Shown: in pieces, positions 10,556 through 20,761 of the stretch
How positions within the stretch are numbered: position 1 is the stretch's first letter
How the letters are laid out: each line of letters starts with the position of its first letter
Origin: Torymus aiolomorphi
Taxonomy: Eukaryota; Arthropoda; Insecta; Hymenoptera; Torymidae
Reading direction: 5' to 3'
Length of the DNA stretch: 64,000 nt
Assembly: GCA_036365515.1 (NCBI GenBank)
Contig: CM070874.1
Coordinates: 248,090,930 to 248,154,929 of the forward strand
Program-made: the position numbers and the translations under genes
Notes under the pieces: model-generated
What the model was told of the DNA's origin: nothing
Databases searched by the model: none
What the model saw: the letters and a program-made list of their open reading frames with translations, nothing else

Positions 10556-11805
10556 TAAACAAAAGAAGTAGGTTCTCTTGCATCGTCTACCTTCCCGTGG
10601 TGAGAACTGGGCAACGCTATATTTTACTACATATTCATAGTGGCAGAATGACGATTATACAGTCTTCAATCCATTCAACGTTTTGTGTGTTTATGTAACG
10701 CATAATTTCAAAATTTTTGTTCTCGAAAAAAATACACTTTAGGAAAAAATTTTATAGAATAAAAAGTGCTAAGAATCATTCAAAGAATACGTATGATTTT
10801 TTTTATAAGTTTTTGAGACATTTTTTGATTTTTCAAAAATGTTAAAAATTAACAAATTCAAAATTGGTTCAAAAACTAAAGAAAAAATTCATACGTATTT
10901 TTTGAGTGATTCTAAGCATTCTTTGTTCTATAACATTTTTTCGTTAAGTTCATACATTTCGAGAAAAAAAATCATGAAGTTTAACATTACGTTGTTTCAC
11001 AAAATCTGCCATTTTGGAAAAGTTAAAAGGGGAAAAAAGATTCACAACCAGTGTTTTGGAAACGCCAGACATTCGGACCGCGATTTCTGGCGGTAATATG
11101 ATTATCCAAAAACAGAAACAATAACAAAAATTGATTTGAAAAAAAAATTTTATTAAATTTTTTGCCTTTTTTTTTTTTTAAAACTCAAAAATAATACACT
11201 TACTGACTTTTTTTACAAAATAAGTTGCAGATTCTGATAGAGCACCCTCGAAAACCCCCTATATAGGATTTTGGATAAAAACGACTTTGTTTTTCCAATA
11301 GAATTCTGTACTTGAAAATGTGTGCACAAAAATGTTCATTTGCGCGTTAATGGGTTAATAAATTATTGTATTGCATTAAATAAATAAGCAATTAAATCCA
11401 ATAGTTGCAAAAGTTAGAATTCTTTATTGAAATTCCGAAAAAGGCTTATTTAAATCAACAAAACTCTTTATTTTGAATTTAATTGTTGTTGGATTCAGAT
11501 GAACAGATATTTTATTGAGTATGTGCTGCCCGCTTTAATAAAATTTATTTCTTGAACTAATGAAATGGTTTCTTTGTATTAAATAAATATTGTATTTTGT
11601 TAAATAAATAGGCAATTAAATCCAATACTTGCCAACGTTTGAATTCCTATGTTAAAATTTTAAAAAAGGCTTATTTAAATCAATGAAACTCTATTTTGAA
11701 ATCAATTGTTGTTTGATTGAGATGAATAGATATTGTATTGAGTATGCACTGCCAGCATTAACAAATTTGATTTCTTGAATCTAGAAAATGGTTTCTTTGT
11801 GTTAA

Positions 11806-12740
11806 GGTACTAGTACGGTTTAGAATTTTGAAAAAATCAATTTTTTTTTTTTACATTTTATGAATCCTTATACCTTCAAAATTCACCTCCTAAAATTTTA
11901 TAGTGATATTTTAAAAAATAAGGAAATTACAGCGATTTGAATGCGCGCGCCTTTTCGAGCGGCTCGGCAGCTGCTCTTCTCCCCTCTCTTGTATACCTGC
12001 CAATTTCAAAGTAACCGTCGTCCTGACGCTATTATAGTACTGGCTTTCTAACCTGTGCCTTGACACCATTACAGTGTTGGCTTGTTCTCACGTGGAAGTG
12101 TACAGAAGCATTAAAAATGGGTAAAAATGTAAGGATTAAAATACGATTATTCTTAAAATATTCTTAAAATTTTTCTTCAAAAATTTTAAACGCGTTCTAC
12201 TCAAAATAGCATTTTTTCAAACGGTGCAGACTTATTCTCCGCAACTACTCGATGGATTTTTTTCATTTTGGATGCATTTCTTTACTTTTGATGTCCTCTA
12301 CCGTAATCCACCAGAAAATTTAAGAAAAATTAAAAAAAAAAAATTTGGCAAGTGAAAAAAGGTGAAAAAAACAGTGATTTTTTTCATTTTTTTGTTTAAA
12401 AAGCCGCCAATTTTTTTTTTTTCAATTTTTCTTAAATTGTCTGGTGGATTACGATGTAAACCACCTTCCTCTATAAAATGCTTCTAGAAATTTCTGTTTC
12501 AGACTTGCCATTTTGGAGATTAACCCCGGACAGTGCGAGGCTCTAATTTTCGAGGACTTGACTATGACGTCATATAGCAATAAATATTCAATGAAAATAA
12601 AATTTGAAAAAAATTTTTTTTACTGCCAAAATGTGTACTAACTACAGGAAAAAATTTTCATAATATTTTAAAATAAAGGAAACGACAAAAAAAATGTTAA
12701 AAATTGGTCATTTTTTAGCCTTCTAAACGATACTAGTACC
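11806..12740. mobile_element. non-autonomous TTAA-flanked element with GGTACTAGTA ends
   Basis: TTAA at 11802-11805 and 12741-12744 flanks GGTACTAGTACGGTTTAGAA at the left and its near-mirror TTCTAAACGATACTAGTACC at the right. Inside, 12291-12330 and 12415-12455 form a second inverted pair (GTAATCCACCAGA..TTAAGAAAAATT). There is no open frame of note. TTAA duplication fits piggyBac or Kolobok groups. The tips do not have the piggyBac CCC start, so I do not assign a superfamily. Confidence 0.75.
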
Positions 12741-13135
12741 TTAAATAATTATTGTATTGTGCCAAATAAATAGGCAATTAAATCCAATACGTGGTAAAAG
12801 TTGGAATCTTATATTGAAATTTTAAAAAAGGCTTATTTAAATCAACAAAACTCTTTATTTTGAATGTAATTGTTGCTTGATTGAGATGAATAGATATTTT
12901 ATTGAGTATGTGCTGCCCACGTTAATAAATTTGATTTCTTGAAATAATAAAATGGTTTCTTTGGGTTAAATAAATATTGTATTGTGTCAAATAAATAGGC
13001 AATTAAATCCTATACTTGCATACGTTTGAATTCCTATATTAAAAGTTCAAAAAAGACTTATTTAAATCAGTAAAACTCTCTATTTTGGATTTAATTGATA
13101 TTTGATTGAGGCAAATAGGTATTTCATTCAGAGTA

Positions 13136-13974
13136 GATTTTTACACCTCAATTATTTTATTTTTTTAAATCAATAAAATATAATATTGAATTAAATAAAA
13201 ATTTTATTGTATCAGTATAATATTTAATTGAAAAATATTCTCATTTTCAATTAAAGTATTTTTCTTGATTTAATGAAAGCATTTCATTGCATCGAATATA
13301 ATCACTTTGAATCAAATAAATATGTGATTGAATTTAGATAATATTGTCATTTCTTTAATCCAATCAAATATTTGTTTAATTCAAGTAAATATATGATTCA
13401 ATGAAAAAATAATTTGATTCAATTAAATACTAAATATTTTCACTATTTTATTGACTCAATGACGCGTTACTTTGATTCAATCAAATTTTTTTCTCAGTGC
13501 ATAAAGTAGAACAAGACTTTGCTAGAGGAATATCTGCAACAGTAATTCTTTTTGTCTTTACTACAGGAGGTTGCGTGCTTTGACAGACTTGAACATAATC
13601 TTGTGATGGCCTTAATGCGTAATAATAATGATTTTGAACTCTTCTATGTTACAAACTATTTAATCATGATCTACTTGTTAATTATCCTTGTTCTGATATC
13701 TCTGTAACAATAAAAAAAAAAGTTTTCACAAAGTAACAATACTTATGTTAATAACATTATTTTTTTTATTTTATAATAAAAGTTTGCTACTATCTGAAAA
13801 TATATCTGAATATATATTATACTAAGTCAATTTAAAATCAAATTTCAATGATGTAAAAGGTCATGAATATAACTTGTAAATGATGATTGTATACGGACTA
13901 ATGCGTATATTGTAAGTATGTATACATAAAATAACAAGGTTAGGTTGACCCGATATACCATATATGGGTTCCCT
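13136..13974. other. AT-rich sequence, no gene
   Basis: From 13140 to 13470 short AATAAAATAT and TTCAATTAAA phrases recur without a fixed period. From 13500 to 13974 no repeat, protein or RNA feature is recognisable. Confidence 0.5.
13472..13499 (-). repeat. possible outer terminal inverted repeat, right
   Basis: TTGATTCAATCAAATTTTTT followed by TCTCAGTG pairs with the CACTCAG sequence at 4529-4556, with a few mismatches. See that entry. Confidence 0.35.
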
Positions 13975-14100
13975 CTCGCTCCTCTCTCTCTCTCTCCGTC
14001 GCTCTTCTCTCTTTCCCTCTCTCCCTCTCTTCCTCCCCCTCCCCCCCTCTCTCTCCCTCCCCCCTCTCTCTCTCCCTCCCCCCTCTCTTCTCTCTTTTGC
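13975..14100 (+). repeat. polypyrimidine (CT/CCCTCT) tract
   Basis: About 125 bp of almost pure C and T with irregular CTCTCTC and CCCCCTC units. Confidence 0.9.
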
Positions 14101-14171
14101 TAGTCGGACAAAAATGCTATAGTATGTACCGGTCGGACAAAAATGTATAGTTTGTGCATACTGAAGAATAT

Positions 14172-14431
14172 GGAGATTCGGAAATAGTACATAAAAATAT
14201 TCAGATCTCTAAATCTTTTGAACGGGACAATCTTTTTAAATGAAACCTTTCGATTTGAGTAGAGCAATGGAATGGCTTTCGATTAAGAGTACATGTTAAT
14301 ATAGTTCAAACAAATTTAATACGTATAGGCACATTGAATTTCTTGCACACCCATTTCAATGTATAAGTAGCACGGGTCACTCCTTCAGACTTCTTCTATA
14401 CTTGCCTTCGGAGCGCTCCCGCGCTTCTTGA
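14172..14431 (-). repeat. dispersed repeat, inverted relative to the copy at 20762
   Basis: Read on the minus strand it matches 20762-21013 over about 250 bp. Shared blocks are GCGCGGGAGCGCTCC, AGGCAAGTATAGAAGAAG, CTGAAGGAG.GACCCGTGCTAC, CATTGAAATGGGTGTGC and GCTCTACTCAAATC. The GGAGCGCTCC core is itself a hairpin. It has no coding frame. Family unknown. Confidence 0.8.
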
Positions 14432-14874
14432 TATTTCATATCATATCCAAAAATGTAATCGAAAGAAAATATATAACTAATAACAATACGAATTATAAAA
14501 ATGCATTGGAGGATGCCGATGAGAACTTAAACAATCTTTAATTTTGTGCTTAAACAAAGAATTCGGTAATACTTCAAAAGCAATATTACACGTAATACGA
14601 CCATGTAACAATGATTATATTGTTTAATATCATAAAGCACATGTAAATAGAAAACGTTTATCTTCTCATGTTCTAAACTCAATTTTGTTGTTTTTAAAAT
14701 TTTAATTTTAACATTTTTTTTTTAAATAAAAGTATACAGCCATAAAAATTTCTTCATCAATTTTCCACAAGAAATACTCAATATTTTTGGATTTACAGGT
14801 TCTAAGAGGTAACTAATCTTTTAGTTCACTTCAGCTATCAAAAAATTATAGGAAAATAAAATAATACATAAATC
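14432..14874. other. AT-rich sequence, no gene
   Basis: No repeat or protein feature recognised. Confidence 0.5.
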
Positions 14875-14892
14875 TGTAACGGGGTGGTTATT

Positions 14893-14942
14893 ATGGCTAA
14901 GACGCGTTTCAACTGCAAGTCTTAGCGGTTCAACTCCGGGTC
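14893..14942 (+). other. tRNA-like A-box/B-box pair
   Basis: TGGCTAAGACGC fits the Pol III A-box consensus at all but one informative position. GGTTCAACTCC, 34 nt further on, resembles a B-box. A CTGCAA triplet context between them recalls a tRNA-Cys anticodon loop. A second GGTTCAACTC follows at about 14949. I could not fold a full cloverleaf by eye, so this is a tRNA-like relic or SINE head at best. Confidence 0.25.
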
Positions 14943-15059
14943 TTTCGGTTCAACTCTCGGAGACCCGATTGCCAGATTAGACAGCAGACGCTACAATGTC
15001 GTGCAATGCTAACCTAAGCTGGGAATTGACCGTGCAACACGTGAGTCGTAGACTCGCGC

Positions 15060-15135
15060 TTTATTTCTCACCAGAGACTCGAACTCCTCACCGGATCCCT
15101 GGTTCGTGTGCCAACCGCTCAGATGAAACGTTACG
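15060..15135 (-). other. second tRNA-like segment (minus strand)
   Basis: On the minus strand GAGCGGTTGGCA resembles a tRNA D-arm/A-box, and AGTTCGAGTCTC about 35 nt later resembles a B-box/T-loop. Stems are imperfect. It may be a tRNA-derived SINE head or chance. Confidence 0.25.
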
Positions 15136-16054
15136 TTCTCGTTAACGAAACGACCGCGGAGACGGCGGGGAACGGGAAATGACTCTGTGGTCGCGAAAAT
15201 AATTACTCGAGTGGATAAAGTTAATAACAAATGGCTATGGTTTATTGAATGAAAGGTTAAAGTATGGTAAATAAGTGAATAATTGAATAAAAGAGTTTGA
15301 GAATACGAATTTCCTACCGAACGGAGCGCCAGCGCTCTAGGCTAGACGTCAGCTGTCTCGGAGTCTGATGTCATGATCACGGTAATGTACGTCGTGCGTG
15401 CGGTATTCTACGTCGCGCGATCGCCGTAGCATACGGCGAAGTAGGAGAGCGGTTGCGATCCCCGCGCGATGCTCACACGCATAAGTGTGAAAGAGAGGGA
15501 GGAGGCAGTGGCGCTGCTCGTCTGCGCACCTGTTGCACGCATTCGCTGGCTTTAAATGAACCGTCGAAAGATAGCAGATCGGACTCGAGCATACGTTTTT
15601 CTCCCGAGTAGAAGCGATAACAAGATGGATGCCGTGCTCTCGCGCCGGCTCGCTCATCGTGTCGTCGATGCAGCTCCAATTCTGCATCGACGTGCCATCT
15701 CGTGTTTGCTAGCGCGAAGCGCTGAGTCGCGTTGCCATTACCGACGTCAGTACGGCAGCCCGTGACAGATTAAAAATTTTAATTTTTTGCGAACTACAGG
15801 TCAATTCCCTATTTTGAAATATTATTTTTTGAAAGCTCTTCATTTTGCAAATTATCATGAACATCCTTTAACCATATTTTTTACGAGTTACATGCATACT
15901 TATTTATCCAGATTAATTACACGTGCGTAATCCTATAGAGGTAGACATAGCTACCTGTACATAGACTGGGGGAATACATCAGAATAATAAATTCGAATAA
16001 TAACTTATATAACTAACTTACTTACTAAAATTTCAAAAAATATAGAATTTATAT

Positions 16055-16818
16055 TGTTACGTCTGTAACGTTTCTCTAAAATTAAATTAACATGTGTATT
16101 TCCAATCAGTAATTTTCTGACACACAAACGACGTGTATGCGAATTTTGACAAACGTTGCATTTCTAATGCCAGCGGGATCATGACGTAGCGAGCGACCGA
16201 CTTCGCAAAAGTGTACAGACGTCGAACTTTATGTATACCCAGCATTTTTTTAAGTTCAATTTGAAAGACTTAGGTTTAAAAAGATGATCTCGGCTCATCG
16301 TCAAGATCATCTTTAACCTAAATTAACTGTGTAATAAATACGACGATGTACGCCACATACGTCGGCAATCGTGCAACAGATCGCGAGCTCCGTACCACTC
16401 CGGCCGACAATAGGAGTAACGAATATTTTGTACAGGCCAAGAAGAGCGTATAAAATCAGTAAACTATCGGTATGAATCACCCGCGTATATATCATTCAGT
16501 CAACGAATAAATTATACACATTAATCGAATAAAACGAATAGAGTTATTGTAAAGGCAATTACTAGCCAGGTAATTTTATAGAAGAAATCTTATAGCAATA
16601 AACAAATCCTAATTAATTCCAAAAGTGTGATTGATTCATTTCGAGAACCTATACCAAGGAGAAAAGGTAATATAATTCAACCATTTATTATCAATTAAAT
16701 TATAAAAATATATTCCTCGATTTTCGAGATCTAACATTGGTTCCGGTACGAATCGAACATTAGTTCACTAGACTATTTTAAATAAAAGAATAAAATAACT
16801 ATTTTCCGGAACGTAACA
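16055..16818 (+). repeat. 5' LTR of a Gypsy/Pao-type element
   Basis: It begins TGTTACGTCTGTAACG (as at 849). It has a TATA-like stretch (GTATAAAATC at about 16448) and AATAAA signals. It ends either at CTAACA (16736) or at CGTAACA (16818), each followed one base later by TGGTTCCGGTAC. TGTTA and TAACA at the two ends are inverted, as expected. Downstream on the same strand lies the gag remnant. No matching 3' LTR is in the window, so the element is truncated. Confidence 0.65.
16738..16758 (+). promoter_or_regulatory. candidate primer binding site, first copy
   Basis: TGGTTCCGGTACGAATCGAA then C follows the LTR end. TGG start and ATCGAAC fit the complement of a tRNA 3' end, but I cannot assign the tRNA. 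A second copy (TGGTTCCGGTACAAATCGAA) lies at 16820-16840, again after TAACA, so either the LTR end or the PBS is duplicated. Confidence 0.4.
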
Positions 16819-17205
16819 GTGGTTCCGGTACAAATCGAACGAAAGTTCACTAGATTAGCTAAATCAAACTATAAACGTTTGAAAGAAGATCAAATAAGTT
16901 CGTGAAAGACGAGGAAAATACTCTTATAAAATACTAATATAACTAATATAGAATAAGTCCGAGCTTCACATTTTGCAGTAGATAGTTGGGGTCATTCCTT
17001 GTAGCATGAATTGCCAAAATTACCGAAAATAAATGCGTACGGCTCGTCGAGTTATTAACATATTTTCTAACAAATTAAGAATTACAAAAATAATTGGTAA
17101 AACAAGTGACTTATTAACAAATACATGATACAATAACTCAAAAATACAAGGAAAAAAATTAAAGGATTTAAGGGAAAAATAATCAAACAAAAGAGAATAT
17201 TACAA

Positions 17206-18256
17206 TATTCGCCTTGTTAAGACCAGCGTCAGCGCCCCTCGCGGCCAAAATTCGAACTGCTTATTAAAGGATAAACACAGCTGATTAGCATGAGCGGTAT
17301 ACGAACCAAAGATTATTTAATTAAAAAATAAAATAAGTAGTGATCCGATGAACGTCTTAAAATCATTTATTGATTTGTCTGATATTATCAGATATATTGG
17401 TAATGGAACAAGGCCTTATGTGGAAGGCGAAAAAGTTTATAAGGCTAATCATATAATATTTTGTGGGTTAGCCGAAGAAAGTAATGATTACTCAGCAGAG
17501 GTAATAGCACTATGCCTAAAAATGTCGGGTTTACAAAAATCTCCTCATGAAATAAGACTAAAGATCTCTTCAAATGTATGTGCTGATGAAAATATCATTC
17601 ATTGTGTGTGCTCTTGCAAAGCTGGTATTTTGGGAAAATGCAAACACTCTGTTGCAGTTTTAATTCACCTTCACAAGTCAGTTCAAAATTATTGTTTTGT
17701 TTATTTTCTTAATGATGAGTAAATATTTAAAGCATTTACTTATAAAATGTGTTAATTCTTTTAAGAACTCCATCATGTATTATTCAAGATGCATCTTGTA
17801 CGGATTTAAAACAACAGTAGGATAAGCTAAAACAGACAGCTTCAAAAATGTATGAAGCTGTAGTATTGAACCACTTTTGCCACTTGAAGAAAACAGATTC
17901 CAAATTCTTCAAAGTGAAATGTTTTTGTAAACCCGACGTTTTCAGGCACAGTGCTATTATCTCTGCTGAGCAATCATTACTTTCTTTGACTAACCCACAA
18001 AATATTATATGATTAGCCTTATAAACTCTTTCGCCTTCCACATAAGGCCTTGTTCCATTGCCAATATATCTGATAATATCAGACAAATCAATAAATGATT
18101 TTAAGACGTTCATCGGATCACTACTTATTTTATTTTTTAATTAAATAATCTTTGGTTCGTATAACGCTCATGCTAATCAGCTGTGTTTATCCTTTAATAA
18201 GCAGTTCGAATTTTGGCCGCGAGGGGCGCTCACGCTGGTCTTAACAAGGCGAATAT
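17206..18256. mobile_element. foldback element with arms of about 340 bp carrying a SWIM-finger frame
   Basis: ATATTCGCCTTGTTAAGACC at 17206 is mirrored exactly at 18256. The arms continue through the GCCCCTCGCGGCC block, TGATCCGATGAACGTC, and into coding sequence up to about 17555 on the left and 17915 on the right. A loop of about 350 bp separates them. Each arm starts the same reading frame from its own ATG, but only the plus-strand copy runs on into the SWIM motif. The element sits inside the LTR element that starts at 16055, between the PBS region and gag. No clean target duplication was found. Transposon superfamily unknown. Confidence 0.85.
17348..17722 (+). CDS. SWIM-type zinc finger protein, short
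   Basis: This 124-residue frame starts at an ATG that lies inside the foldback arm. Residues 1-75 have no clear motif. Residues 84-105 read CVCSCKAGILGKCKH, the CxC...CxH arrangement of a SWIM zinc finger, a DNA/protein-binding domain common in Mutator-type transposases and in proteins found beside YqaJ-type exonucleases in arthropod genomes. No transposase or nuclease domain is attached. A second, diverged copy of residues 1-60 is encoded on the minus strand by the right arm (18113 downward) and shifts out of frame before the finger. It is probably the remnant of a larger transposon gene, and I cannot tell whether it is expressed. Confidence 0.55.
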   Translation: MNVLKSFIDLSDIIRYIGNGTRPYVEGEKVYKANHIIFCGLAEESNDYSAEVIALCLKMSGLQKSPHEIRLKISSNVCADENIIHCVCSCKAGILGKCKHSVAVLIHLHKSVQNYCFVYFLNDE

Positions 18257-18830
18257 AGACAAGAATATTATAATAACAAAGTATAAATACACAATTAAGA
18301 ATAATTATAAAATAAATCAAAAATATATTACGTGAAAAATAAGAAATAGCATAATAATCAATCACAAATCAGGAAATTGAATAACAATATAAAAATTTGT
18401 TTATGATAGATAATCATTGTATAAAATAAATATTACTTTTTAAATAATAAAAGATAAAACATTAAAATACTATGTAAACGGAAAACATAAGCAATAGAGT
18501 TATAGATATAGCAAATAAATAATAATATTATATTGTCAAGTAAACAGATACAAAATATACTCAAAAAATAGTTGAACTAATAATAAAAACATATTTAAAG
18601 AGAAATATTAAGTATAGCATAGGCAAAAGAGTAATATGTCATGTCATATCAGAAAAATACAGGAAATAAGGGAAACAAAGGGATTATAATCAGACAGACG
18701 ACACAAGGCGACCCAGATTTAAAAAAGCAAGTAGATGATAGAAATAAGCAAATGAACGCTTTTGAAAGGAAACCAAGAGTTCTAGGATCACCTCCAAATA
18801 AATAATTGAATCGATTTTCATTACATACTT

Positions 18831-19127
18831 ATGCTAACGTACCATTGGACTAAAACAGAGGAAAATACGAAAATAGTTTCAATTTCATCGACTTCAAAAA
18901 CAGACCTTAACGAACTAGAAGAAACAGATTCACGAGTTTCAGTTAATTTAAACAAAAAGCAGAATATTACAAAATCCACACAAGAGCAAGATATACGTGG
19001 AAATAATATAAATAATCTTTTAATTCCGGAAATAAAAGAAGATAGTATATCACGAAATACAATACTTTTTATACATCAAATGCAGCAGGTCAAAGCCATG
19101 CATTTTTCAACGATTCAGAATATTTAG
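18831..19127 (+). pseudogene. possible N-terminal gag segment, 98 codons
   Basis: An open frame upstream of the capsid-like region of the element that starts at 16055. It is rich in Ser, Thr, Glu and Asn and has no recognised domain. It is out of register with, and separated by stops from, the gag at 19285. Its position between LTR and capsid makes it a plausible gag N-terminus. Confidence 0.35.
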
Positions 19128-19284
19128 AATACGACAAACAACACTATTACACAGACATAGGCGGATTACTTAATGAGCAAAGCCTGATTTTAGCTAAAGA
19201 TAATAACTTAAATAATAACGAAGAGGTAAAAATTCGAATAAACGAAAATTTAATAAATTTCGAAGCAGAAATGGCAAATTAACC

Positions 19285-20674
19285 ATTAAAGTTACCACTT
19301 AAAGAAGTTGCAAAATTTGCACCTGATTTTGATGGGGAAAAAAACGAATAATCTCGGATAATAACAAGCAGAACCTAGTTCAGATTCTCAAAATAAAGCT
19401 CAGGGGTGAAACTTATAAAGCTTTAGCAAATGTAGATATCGCAAATATTGAGACGTTTATTCAAATTTTACGTAAATTATATCCATCGACGGATAATATA
19501 CATTCATTATACGGAAAACTAACTCAACAAATTCAAAAATCAGATGAAGATGTACTACGTTTTGCAAACAAGTTACGAATATTAGGCACACAAATAATTG
19601 AATTAAAAAAATTAGAACCAAATGTAACAAGATTAACAGAATTTAAAACACATTTAGAAAACGACATACTCAGGCGTTTTAAAAGAGGAATAAAACAGGA
19701 AATTTGAACAGAACTCGGAGAACAGCAAAACATGGATAACGCAGTACAAAAAGCTATTAGAATTGAATCAAATTTAAAACAACAAAATAGCTTAAAGAAG
19801 GTTATCACAAACGTATTGTTTAACTTCGAAACTCCAAATACAAACAAAATTAAAACACTTTTTTGCCAATTATGTAGAGAAAAAAAACACGAAGCCTTAT
19901 TTTGCATGAAAGCTTCATGTGTCTACTGTAAAAGTAAAGAGCATGTATCATATCATTACAAAACAGCTAAGCACATAATAAAATTAATTTACAAATTGAT
20001 TAGTACGAAAGGCCACTCAGTAGACGCGTGTAAATTAAATACGATGACGAGTAACCATTGTCAATATTGTCAAAATATGAGGCATGAAGTTACACAATAT
20101 CCTACTACTACAGAGTACGAACTGTGTTGGAAGTGTAAGGAAAGAGGACACTATCCGCTTACGTGCAGTAATTCAGCAAGAATTAGGGAATCATGCGAAG
20201 TCTGTGGCAGCGCATCGCACACGGCTAAAAATTGCCCGTCAGCATTATGTAAGAGGTGCAATAACCTCGGCCACTCAATGAAATACTGCACGATAAATAA
20301 AAGAACGATATGGTACGCGATATGTGCGGATGAAGGTCACGAAACCGCGGATTGCGAGAGTGTAAAAACTTTAATTATGCAAAATGGACAACAAAGTTCT
20401 CGCCAGAATAGAGGAATTTGTCAATTTTGCGACATGCCGGGACATTGAGCGAAATCTTGTAGAAAAATGAGTAACAATCAACAAAGTACGTTTCCAGACA
20501 ACAATTACAATTCTTTAAATAAATCCTATGAACACTGGGATAAAAATAGATATGGATTTTTACGAGCAAATCATCAAAATGGTCATCATATCTGAAATAA
20601 ATCAAATAGTAACTATGGGGGAAACTTTAATACACAAAGTATCAAATGCTAAAGGTGCTTGAATAAGTCATAAA
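19285..20674 (+). pseudogene. retroelement gag with a long run of CCHC zinc knuckles
   Basis: A capsid-like first part (LVQILKIKLRGETYKAL, then ETFIQILRKLYP..DNIHSLYGKL, about 19375-19525) is followed by a nucleocapsid with ten knuckle-like units from about 19863 to 20690. Intact C-x2-C-x4-H-x4-C units are CQLC..H..C, CWKC..H..C, CEVC..H..C and CKRC..H..C; CQFC..H..C also fits, but a stop falls just after its His. The remaining units have one or more Cys or His replaced, mostly by Tyr. In-frame stops lie at about 19705, 20446, 20593, 20650 and 20662. Most gags have one to three knuckles, so the array is exceptional. Gag packages element RNA. No protease or pol follows before an unrelated repeat starts at 20762. 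Confidence 0.75.
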
Positions 20675-20761
20675 AAAAGACACTATGTCCACTTTTTACT
20701 TCGAATTGAAGGCATCAAAGCATTACAATGTTGGTCATGAAGATCGACTCCTCCCATATCA

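Larger units (their letters stand above)
9070..11354. mobile_element. palindromic piggyBac derivative, 2.3 kb, TTAA target duplication
   Basis: TTAA at 9066-9069 and 11355-11358 flanks ends reading CCCATTAACGCGCAAATG and its reverse complement. TTAA plus CCC tips are hallmarks of piggyBac. The whole element is a near-perfect inverted repeat: arms of about 1.1 kb meet at a spacer of about 50 nt near 10170-10222. Each arm carries the C-terminal cysteine-rich tail of a piggyBac transposase pointing outward. It looks like two 3' halves joined head to head, with the 5' half and catalytic core lost. It interrupts a 222-bp satellite unit. Confidence 0.92.
8481..13135. repeat. satellite-like array, about 222-bp unit, split by two TTAA insertions
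   Basis: The phrase CAATTAAATCCAATACTTG (or close variants) recurs near 8631, 8855, 11391, 11613, 12774 and 12999. Each copy is followed by GGCTTATTTAAA..CAA and TGAGATGAATAGATATTTTATT, then GCACTGCCCGC, then AAATGGTTTCTTTGTGTTAA. Once the insertions at 9070-11354 and 11806-12740 are removed, spacing is 222-225 bp. At least six units are present. The array is noncoding. Confidence 0.85.
14875..15767. repeat. possible solo LTR, unusually GC-rich block
   Basis: The block starts TGTAACGGGGTGG and ends CCCGTGACA, giving TGT..ACA ends that are also partly inverted (TGTAACGG compared with TGTCACGG on the reverse strand), as in LTRs. Its GC content is well above the flanks. No clear target duplication surrounds it (AATC on the left, GATTA on the right), so a DNA element is also possible. 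It holds two tRNA-like segments (see below). Confidence 0.35.
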
